Part shown: positions 18,377-24,734 of the stretch, piece after piece
How the letters are laid out: the number at the start of each line of letters is the position of its first letter
Numbering within the stretch: position 1 is the first letter of the stretch
From: Vibrio sp. VB16
GTDB lineage: Bacteria; Pseudomonadota; Gammaproteobacteria; Enterobacterales; Vibrionaceae
DNA: 64,000 nucleotides
NCBI RefSeq assembly: GCF_015594925.2
Contig: NZ_CP087590.1
Span: forward strand, 2,480,001-2,544,000
Reading direction: 5' to 3'
Notes under the pieces: model-generated
Seen by the model: only the letters and a program-made list of their open reading frames with translations
What the model was told of the DNA's origin: nothing
The model's database searches: none
Made by a program: the position numbers and the translations under genes

Positions 18377-18721
18377 TCACTTTGCTTGGTATAGGGCCCC
18401 ATATGCACGGATAGTAGCTTCAATGCTATCCAGTAGAGAATTGCGATTTTCGACAGTGGAAACCTTCTCGCCCGCTTTGGCTTTGGCGTCGATATGCAGC
18501 GCTTTTCTACACAAATCATCAGCACCGAAACTGGCGGCACTACTTTTTAATGCATGGCTAATGTCACTTAACAAGCGCTCTAAGTTATCACCATTTTCCG
18601 TCAGCGAAACGTGATAGCTGTTTAACTCACCCAAAAATATGTTCAACAATACAGGCAAATTTTCTTGGCCAATTTCGTTACACAGGTCTTCAATTTTGTT
18701 GGAGTTTAAATAAGTCGTCAC
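18377..18721 (-). CDS. luxU: Quorum-sensing phosphorelay protein LuxU
   Basis: 114 residues, the same length as Vibrio harveyi LuxU. It is a histidine phosphotransfer protein that passes phosphate from the hybrid autoinducer sensors (LuxN, LuxPQ, CqsS type) to LuxO. The phospho-accepting His is residue 56 in SDISHALKSSAASFGAD, the HPt helix signature. It lies downstream of luxO on the same strand, but with a 104-base gap rather than tight coupling. A different-frame reading frame across 18256-18540 is an artefact. Confidence 0.93.
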   Translation of the reverse strand: MTTYLNSNKIEDLCNEIGQENLPVLLNIFLGELNSYHVSLTENGDNLERLLSDISHALKSSAASFGADDLCRKALHIDAKAKAGEKVSTVENRNSLLDSIEATIRAYGALYQAK

Positions 18722-18825
18722 CGTTTAAGGATCTCCTAACATTTCCTTCGTTGCATGTAAAAAACTAGCGATTAGCTACGTCGATTCCATGCTCATGTTT
18801 TTCGTGTTCACATCATCGTTATTTT

Positions 18826-20274
18826 CTATAACCATGACTGTTTTTTCCTGTAAATAGTCGATGGACTGACTTCTAATGCATTTGCTGCTTGGGGGATGTT
18901 CCCCTCGCAGGCTTGGATGGCTTGCTCTATCACATTTCTCTCAACCTGCCACAAAGGCGTGATGTCATCAGCAGACAACGGTTTGAGACCCTCATGGGTA
19001 GAACCGATGGTGTTTGAACCAAATCTATCTTGCAATAATCCTTCTCTATTGTTTATTAAAGCAATTTTTGTGCTCATTTGGTTAATTGGGGGAGGAAGCA
19101 TGCTTAATGTGATTTCCTTCCCATTATTTAATACAACAGCATTGCGTATTACATTTTGTAGCTGACGCACATTTCCAGGCCATTCATAGGAAATGAATCT
19201 ATCTATTACATCTTGCGCAAAACGAGTAAACGATTTTTCCTCTTCCAATGACATATAGCCCAAAAGCGAATAGGCTATCTCGACAACATCCTCTCCTCGG
19301 TCTCTTAATGGAGGCAAATGCAACGGAATAACATACAAACGGTAATAAAGGTCCTCTCTAAAACGTCCATGCTGTACCTCTTTCCAAGGGTCCCTATTGG
19401 TTGCACAAACGAAACGTACATCAATACTCTTCATTTTAGAGGAACCGACTTTTTGAAACGTACCGGTTTGAATAAAACGCAATAGTTTGGTTTGCAGATC
19501 CAAATCCATTTCACAAAGCTCATCCAAAAACAATGTCCCACCGTCAGCAAGTTCTGCAGCGCCGTGTCGTTCAGTCGCAGCCCCCGTGAAAGCGCCCTTA
19601 ACGTGACCAAACAATTCACTTTCGATTAGGTCTTTCGGGATAGCGGCACAATTAATTGCTATGAATGGTTTGTCTCTTCGACGGCTCGCAGCGTGTATCG
19701 CTTCAGCACAGACCTCTTTACCTGTGCCGCTTTCACCAGTAATAAAGATACTCGCTTTGCTTGTTGCTGCGGAGTCGATCGTCTTGTATACCGAAAGCAT
19801 ATTGTGACTACTACCGATAAAGCCTTGATAGTTATTCAAGCTACTAACGCTTGCTCCTCGCTCGCCTTCGCCACCCTTGATTTTACTAGCTCGACGTATG
19901 GCATTATTTACCGTAACCCTGAGCCTATCCGCTTCACAAGGTTTGATTAAGAAGTCCTGAGCACCATATCGCATTGCGTCTACGGCAGTATCAATCGAAC
20001 CGTGTGCCGTCATAAAGATGATAGGGACTTCTGGGTATAATGCTTTTACTGAGTGAAGCACATCCATACCTGTCATATCGGGAAGGCGCAAATCTAAGAG
20101 GATGAGATCCGGAATCCGGATGGTCAATGATTCCAGCGCCTCTTTACCCGTACCAACAATTTCCACATCGATACCGAGAGGCGTTAAAAAAGAACGATAT
20201 AAAGCCGCAACTGAAGCGGTATCTTCGACCATAAGCAAATACTTAGCTGTCATACCAAGATCCGGTTTTTTCAT
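18826..20274 (-). CDS. luxO: Quorum-sensing sigma54-dependent response regulator LuxO
   Basis: 482 residues from the ATG at 20274, which has AAAGG 8 bases upstream; the codons before it are in frame but lack a site, and a further ATG 21 bases downstream is possible. Domains in order: receiver (residues about 10-125) with the phospho-acceptor Asp61 in LILLDLRLPD; AAA+ sigma54-interaction domain with Walker A GESGTGKE and the sigma54-contact loop GAFTGA; and a C-terminal Fis-type helix-turn-helix (GNIPQAANALEVSPSTIYRK). At low cell density phospho-LuxO activates Qrr sRNA genes. A qrr gene with a sigma54 promoter and a LuxO operator lies directly upstream and divergent. Confidence 0.96.
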   Translation of the reverse strand: MKKPDLGMTAKYLLMVEDTASVAALYRSFLTPLGIDVEIVGTGKEALESLTIRIPDLILLDLRLPDMTGMDVLHSVKALYPEVPIIFMTAHGSIDTAVDAMRYGAQDFLIKPCEADRLRVTVNNAIRRASKIKGGEGERGASVSSLNNYQGFIGSSHNMLSVYKTIDSAATSKASIFITGESGTGKEVCAEAIHAASRRRDKPFIAINCAAIPKDLIESELFGHVKGAFTGAATERHGAAELADGGTLFLDELCEMDLDLQTKLLRFIQTGTFQKVGSSKMKSIDVRFVCATNRDPWKEVQHGRFREDLYYRLYVIPLHLPPLRDRGEDVVEIAYSLLGYMSLEEEKSFTRFAQDVIDRFISYEWPGNVRQLQNVIRNAVVLNNGKEITLSMLPPPINQMSTKIALINNREGLLQDRFGSNTIGSTHEGLKPLSADDITPLWQVERNVIEQAIQACEGNIPQAANALEVSPSTIYRKKQSWL

Positions 20275-20347
20275 ATCCAAGCCTTTAAAAGATACTGTTT
20301 GATTTGAGCGAATCAAAAGAAAATTGATTGCAATTTAGGAAAGAATC

Positions 20348-20370
20348 GCATTTTGCTTTGCAAAATGCAA
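20348..20370. promoter_or_regulatory. LuxO operator
   Basis: GCATTTTGC and GCAAAATGC form a perfect inverted repeat around TTT (20348-20368). Within it TTGCAAAATGCAA (20358-20370) fits the published LuxO recognition sequence TTGCA-W3-TGCAA exactly. It lies about 65 bases upstream of the -24 element of qrr, the right place for a sigma54 enhancer site, and also between luxO and its likely promoter, which would allow autorepression. A half-site, ATTGCAA, lies at about 20326-20335. Confidence 0.85.
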
Positions 20371-20432
20371 ATATACACATCTATAGTGCGGATACATTCA
20401 AGATAAGCCTTTATATCTCTGTGTTAATAAAT

Positions 20433-20447
20433 TGGCACAATAAATGC
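20433..20447 (+). promoter_or_regulatory. Sigma54 (RpoN) promoter of qrr
   Basis: TGGCAC at 20433-20438, five bases, then ATGC at 20444-20447. The GG and GC dinucleotides have the fixed spacing of -24/-12 promoters; only the first T of the -12 TTGC is changed. Transcription would start about 12 bases later, at the first base of the Qrr RNA. Confidence 0.85.
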
Positions 20448-20458
20448 TTTTATAACTA

Positions 20459-20554
20459 CGACCCTAACGGGTCACCTAGCCAACTGACGTTGTTAGTGGA
20501 CATGTTTTCCACAAAATGAAGCCAACCGGACATATTCCAGTTGGCTATTTTTTT
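20459..20554 (+). ncRNA. qrr1: Qrr quorum-regulatory small RNA
   Basis: About 96 bases. The 5' hairpin is GACCC / GGGTC around TAAC. The strictly conserved Qrr target-pairing core follows: CACCTAGCCAACTGACGTTG then TTAGTG. The 3' end is the terminator stem AGCCAAC with GTTGGCT and a run of seven T. Qrr RNAs are Hfq-dependent; they repress the LuxR/HapR master regulator and activate the low-density program. The position divergent from luxO and next to uvrB is that of qrr1 in other vibrios, hence the symbol. The small variable region after the core (GGACATGTTTTCCAC) can form its own hairpin. Confidence 0.95.
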
Positions 20555-20572
20555 GCCTGCAATTTCTTTTAA

Positions 20573-22603
20573 CTAGCTGTTTACAATAAACTGTTTTCTT
20601 AGCTTATCTATTCTATCTCTCTTTTCTGCCGCTAATTCAAATTCCAAATCTTGAGCATGTTGGTACATGGCCGCTTCCAATTTGATAATCTCTTTCTCTA
20701 ATTGTTGTGGTGTAAATGCTTGATAATTTTGTGATGGCTCAGCAACTTTCGATAAAGGGACTTGTTTCGAGACTCTTTGATTACGGGTTTTAGCGATGTC
20801 GCCGATCTCCATAATGTCTTTGATACTCTTTTTCAAAGCCTGAGGTACGATGCCATTTTTTTCATTGTGTTCTTGCTGTTTCCCCCTACGACGGTTGGTT
20901 TCATCCATTGCCTTTTTCATTGATTTGGTAATGGAGTTACCATATAAAATGGCTCTTCCTTCTAGGTTCCTTGCGGCACGGCCTATCGTCTGAATGAGCG
21001 ATCTTTCTGACCTTAAGAATCCTTCCTTGTCTGCGTCAAGAATGGCGACAAGAGATACCTCTGGCATATCCAACCCTTCTCTTAATAGGTTAATTCCTAC
21101 CAGAACATCAAATTCGCCTAATCTCAAATCACGAATAATTTCCACCCGTTCAACGGTATCGATATCAGAATGCAGGTACCGAACCTTTACACCGTGATCA
21201 TGAAGATATTCTGTCAGATCTTCCGCCATTCTCTTCGTCAGTGTCGTCACTAAGACTCGCTCACTTTTTACTGACCTTAAACGGATCTCAGACAATAAAT
21301 CATCAACCTGCGTTGTCACTGGACGCACTTCAATAACTGGGTCTAAAAGCCCAGTGGGACGCACGACTTGATCCGCGATATCGCTTCCTGATTTTTCGAG
21401 CTCATAATTACCCGGTGTCGCGGATACAAATATGGTCTGCGGAGCCAATGCTTCAAACTCATCAAACTTAAGTGGCCTATTATCTAGCGCTGAAGGAAGA
21501 CGAAAGCCAAACTCAACCAAGGTCTCTTTTCGTGACCGATCCCCTTTAAACATTGCGCCAATTTGAGAAACGGTCACGTGAGACTCGTCGATAACCAACA
21601 GTCCATCACTAGGTAGATAATCAAAAAGCGTCGGTGGCGGCTCGCCTTCTTCTCGACCACTGAGGTATCTAGAGTAGTTTTCAATACCTGAACAGAATCC
21701 GAGTTCGTTCATCATCTCCAAATCAAACTGCGTTCTTTGGGAGATTCGTTGCTCTTCTAATAATTTATTATTCTCAAGTAAATAGGCCTTTCGACTCTTT
21801 AGTTCTACCTTTATATGTTCAATTGACTCTAGTATTTTTTCTCTAGGAGTAACATAGTGCGTTTTTGGATAGACAGTAAATCTAGGCAAGTCTCTCTGGT
21901 TAATTGCACCTGTTAGCGGGTCAAACAGGCTTATACATTCTATCTCTTCATCGAACATCTCTATTCGTACCGCTTCTTGATCGGATTCTGCAGGGAAGAC
22001 ATCTATCACTTCACCTCGAACCCTAAACTGTCCACGTTCAAAGGATACGTCATTTCGAGTGTATTGAAGTTCGGCTAGTCGCCGTATAACATCGCGTTGG
22101 TTTAAATGGTCTCCGCGTCTTACATGTAGCATCATTTTTAGATACGAATCGGGGTCACCTAAACCATAAATCGCAGATACAGAGGCAATGATTATGGCAT
22201 CCTTTCGCTCTAGGAGTGCTTTGGTCGCGGATAGCCTCATTTGTTCTATGTGTGAATTTATTGAAGAATCTTTTTCAATAAAGGTATCTGTCGTTGGTAC
22301 ATAAGCCTCAGGCTGATAGTAGTCATAATAAGAAACAAAGTACTCTACGGCGTTATTAGGGAAAAAAGCTTTCATTTCCCCATAAAGCTGCGCGGCAAGT
22401 GTTTTATTAGGCGCAAGGATTATGGTTGGTCGCTTTGATTGTGCGATGACATTCGCCAACGTAAACGTTTTTCCAGAGCCAGTGACACCTAACAATGTTT
22501 GATGTGCAAGCCCATTCTCCAGACCATCCAATAGCTTTACTATTGCGGTAGGTTGATCCCCAGACGGTTTGTAATCGGAAACTAGGTTGTATTCTTTGCT
22601 CAT
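20573..22603 (-). CDS. uvrB: Excinuclease ABC subunit UvrB
   Basis: 676 residues, standard for UvrB. It is the damage-verifying helicase-like subunit of nucleotide excision repair, loaded by UvrA and joined by UvrC. Seen in order: Walker A GVTGSGKT (about residue 40), the beta-hairpin region YYDYYQPEAYVP that clamps DNA, DESHVT (motif II), helicase motifs V and VI ending in QTIGRAARN, and a C-terminal UVR coiled coil (EKEIIKLEAAMYQHAQDLEFELAAEKRD) that binds UvrA and UvrC. It stops 18 bases past the qrr terminator on the opposite strand. No obvious LexA box is seen upstream. Confidence 0.97.
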   Translation of the reverse strand: MSKEYNLVSDYKPSGDQPTAIVKLLDGLENGLAHQTLLGVTGSGKTFTLANVIAQSKRPTIILAPNKTLAAQLYGEMKAFFPNNAVEYFVSYYDYYQPEAYVPTTDTFIEKDSSINSHIEQMRLSATKALLERKDAIIIASVSAIYGLGDPDSYLKMMLHVRRGDHLNQRDVIRRLAELQYTRNDVSFERGQFRVRGEVIDVFPAESDQEAVRIEMFDEEIECISLFDPLTGAINQRDLPRFTVYPKTHYVTPREKILESIEHIKVELKSRKAYLLENNKLLEEQRISQRTQFDLEMMNELGFCSGIENYSRYLSGREEGEPPPTLFDYLPSDGLLVIDESHVTVSQIGAMFKGDRSRKETLVEFGFRLPSALDNRPLKFDEFEALAPQTIFVSATPGNYELEKSGSDIADQVVRPTGLLDPVIEVRPVTTQVDDLLSEIRLRSVKSERVLVTTLTKRMAEDLTEYLHDHGVKVRYLHSDIDTVERVEIIRDLRLGEFDVLVGINLLREGLDMPEVSLVAILDADKEGFLRSERSLIQTIGRAARNLEGRAILYGNSITKSMKKAMDETNRRRGKQQEHNEKNGIVPQALKKSIKDIMEIGDIAKTRNQRVSKQVPLSKVAEPSQNYQAFTPQQLEKEIIKLEAAMYQHAQDLEFELAAEKRDRIDKLRKQFIVNS

Positions 22604-23216
22604 AATTATGTTCTTATTCTTTATGATTAATATGCGATGTTCTACATGTGAAGACAGCGTTAAGCATGATAACGAATTCTAAAATAAATTGCTTCGCATG
22701 ATATCCAATCTACTGATGCAAAGATAACTTTTGTCACCGAGCCATCAATTGACGCTCGGTTTAATCCGAGTTCAGTTTGGTCGTTTGGAGAAAAATATAA
22801 TTAGATAAATAATGTGACGTAAAACTACATAAACAGTAGAACCTATTTCTAAAATTTGATAGAGTCTCCGCCCCTCTCTAGATACAACCCTCAATTTCAA
22901 TTATTTTTAATCCACTTGTTTTCCCCAGTTTAGTGCAAATACGCTGATTTTTTGGTCGAAACTCAACTTATGCACAAGATGACTAAATTACACGGATTGG
23001 CGGAAAATAACATAAAGTCTTTTATTTCAACAAATTACACTTTTATCATATAGTATTTTTACTCTAAATAAATTCAGTGAGTTTTTACTCAAGTTTAACT
23101 CACACACTTATCCACAATTTTGGTGGATAAGTAAGTCGGCGCTTTTATCGATGGGCAGTCTGAAAAAATCAATAGTAATTGCGAATTTTTTTTTATTAAA
23201 AGATTCGACTTCTGTG
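22604..23216. other. Long non-coding region upstream of uvrB and tRNA-Asn
   Basis: About 610 AT-rich bases without a supported gene. It holds the uvrB promoter, a hairpin at 22736-22760 (ACCGAGC with GCTCGGT), and at 23106-23132 a perfect 10-bp hairpin (ACTTATCCAC with GTGGATAAGT) whose arms are two inverted DnaA-box-like sequences. No LexA consensus is found. The long A/T tracts just before the tRNA promoter look like an UP-element-type region. Confidence 0.45.
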
Positions 23217-23245
23217 TTGACACTTTTCGTCCATATCGCTAAGAT
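23217..23245 (+). promoter_or_regulatory. Sigma70 promoter of tRNA-Asn
   Basis: Consensus TTGACA at 23217-23222, a 17-base spacer and TAAGAT at 23240-23245. A/T-rich tracts lie upstream. The start site would be about 10 bases before the tRNA. Confidence 0.75.
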
Positions 23246-23262
23246 TCGCAACTCAAATCGAT

Positions 23263-23338
23263 TCCCCCTTAGTTCAGTTGGTAGAACGGCGGACTGTTAA
23301 TCCGTATGTCGCAAGTTCAAGTCTTGCAGGGGGAGCCA
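23263..23338 (+). tRNA. tRNA-Asn (GTT)
   Basis: 76 bases with encoded CCA. The TCCCCCT acceptor arm pairs with AGGGGGA, the anticodon GTT is at 23296-23298, and the D- and anticodon arms (AGTTCAGTTGGTAGAAC, GGACTGTTAATCC) match E. coli tRNA-Asn closely. Confidence 0.97.
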
Positions 23339-23344
23339 CATTTT

Positions 23345-23373
23345 AAAGCCACGTCTTAGACGTGGCTTTTTTC
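23345..23373 (+). terminator. Rho-independent terminator after tRNA-Asn
   Basis: AAAGCCACGTC pairs with GACGTGGCTTT around TTA, followed by a T-tract. Confidence 0.9.
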
Positions 23374-23564
23374 GTTTAAAATAACGATTCAAAACACGTT
23401 CTACATGAACATTCAACAGGCATTTTCAGGCCTAATTACAAATTCGAGATCAAAAAAACCGTGTATGGTGCTTAAAAACAACACTAATGTTGAAAAACCC
23501 TAAGGATTCTCGGTTGTTATTAGCGCCTCAAAACGAGATAATATAACATTAAGGATTTCCTAAT

Positions 23565-23582
23565 ATGAATTATCATGACTGA
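23565..23582 (+). CDS. Five-codon leader reading frame overlapping the rsxA start
   Basis: ATG-AAT-TAT-CAT-GAC-TGA. The best ribosome-binding site here, AAGGA at 23551-23555, is 9 bases from this ATG but 19 from the rsxA ATG at 23575, which lies inside the mini-frame in another phase. Ribosomes would finish at 23582, seven bases into rsxA, and could reinitiate. Whether it is translated is inference. Confidence 0.35.
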   Translation: MNYHD

Positions 23583-24156
23583 CTATTTACTGTTACTAGT
23601 CGGCACTGTGCTGGTTAACAACTTTGTGCTGGTTAAATTTCTGGGCTTATGTCCCTTTATGGGGGTTTCCAAAAAGCTGGAAACCGCTATTGGTATGGGC
23701 TTAGCAACCACATTCGTACTGACACTTGCGTCCGTATGCGCTTACTTGGTTGAAACCTATATCTTGGCTCCGTTAGGAATAGAATACCTACGGACAATGA
23801 GCTTTATACTGGTGATTGCGTTTGTTGTGCAATTTACTGAGATGATTGTTCACAAAACCAGCCCAACGCTATATCGATTACTCGGGATATTTTTGCCCCT
23901 CATCACTACAAACTGCGCGGTGTTAGGCGTCGCCTTGCTAAACATTAATGAGAATCATAATTTTATTGAGTCCATTATTTACGGCTTCGGTGCAGCAGTC
24001 GGATTTTCCTTAGTCTTAGTTTTATTCGCCTCAATGCGCGAACGAATTGCCGCCGCCGATGTACCTTCTCCATTTCAAGGTGCATCTATCGCCATGATAA
24101 CCGCAGGGTTAATGTCTCTGGCATTTATGGGCTTTACTGGATTGGTGAAGCTGTAA
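23575..24156 (+). CDS. rsxA: Ion-translocating electron transport complex subunit RsxA (RnfA)
   Basis: 193 residues, six membrane helices, the same size as E. coli RsxA and starting with the same MTDYLLL sequence, which fixes the start. It is an inner-membrane core subunit of the Rnf/Rsx complex, which couples electron flow between NADH and ferredoxin to ion transport and, in enterics, keeps SoxR reduced. The paired cysteines that bind the membrane iron-sulfur site with RsxE are visible in KFLGLCPFMG and TTNCAVLGVA. First gene of rsxABCDGE; its stop overlaps the rsxB start (TAATG). Confidence 0.96.
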   Translation: MTDYLLLLVGTVLVNNFVLVKFLGLCPFMGVSKKLETAIGMGLATTFVLTLASVCAYLVETYILAPLGIEYLRTMSFILVIAFVVQFTEMIVHKTSPTLYRLLGIFLPLITTNCAVLGVALLNINENHNFIESIIYGFGAAVGFSLVLVLFASMRERIAAADVPSPFQGASIAMITAGLMSLAFMGFTGLVKL

Positions 24157-24734
24157 TGGTATCAATATTCATTGCTATTCTCGCTATCGCTGCCCTCGCG
24201 GGTATATTTGGTGCTTTTTTAGGTTTCGCCTCTGTTCGCTTTAAGGTCGAAAGCGACCCCATTGTTGAACAAATAGACGCTATTTTACCGCAAACCCAAT
24301 GTGGGCAGTGCGGTTATCCGGGTTGTAGGCCTTACGCAGAAGCCGTTGCCAACGGCGACAGTATCAGCAAGTGTACGCCAGGTGGACAAGCGGCTATCGA
24401 AAAAATAGCCGAATTGATGGGTGTCGAACCAGAGACAGAAAACCAAGATGATATCGAACCTATTAAAACCGTCGCGTATATACACGAAGACATGTGTATT
24501 GGATGCACAAAATGCATACAGGCCTGCCCCGTGGACGCTATTGTGGGAGGAACTAAAGCCTTGCATACGGTAATAGAAAGCGAATGTACTGGATGCGACT
24601 TATGTGTGGCTCCATGCCCAACCGACTGCATAGAAATGATACCGATTGAAACCACCATGGCTAACTGGAAATGGAAATTAGATACCATTCCAGCCGTAGA
24701 TATAACAGATCAACCAGAAGCGCGAGTTAAATGA
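24156..24734 (+). CDS. rsxB: Electron transport complex subunit RsxB (RnfB), polyferredoxin
   Basis: 192 residues. One N-terminal membrane anchor (residues 1-25), then a 4Fe-4S domain with the pattern CGQCGYPGC and a further Cys about 20 residues later (KCTPGG), then a two-cluster ferredoxin: CIGCTKCIQACP and CTGCDLCVAPCP. It passes electrons between ferredoxin-type donors and the membrane subunits. Overlaps rsxA by one base and rsxC by four. Confidence 0.96.
   Translation: MVSIFIAILAIAALAGIFGAFLGFASVRFKVESDPIVEQIDAILPQTQCGQCGYPGCRPYAEAVANGDSISKCTPGGQAAIEKIAELMGVEPETENQDDIEPIKTVAYIHEDMCIGCTKCIQACPVDAIVGGTKALHTVIESECTGCDLCVAPCPTDCIEMIPIETTMANWKWKLDTIPAVDITDQPEARVK

Noticed and set aside
18256..18540. 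Open frame overlapping luxU in another phase
   Set aside because: It runs across the luxU coding end, has no family features, and luxU is clear in its own frame.
22604..22900. Possible LexA box for uvrB
   Set aside because: CTGT-N8-ACAG is not found; a nearby CTGT lacks the right half.
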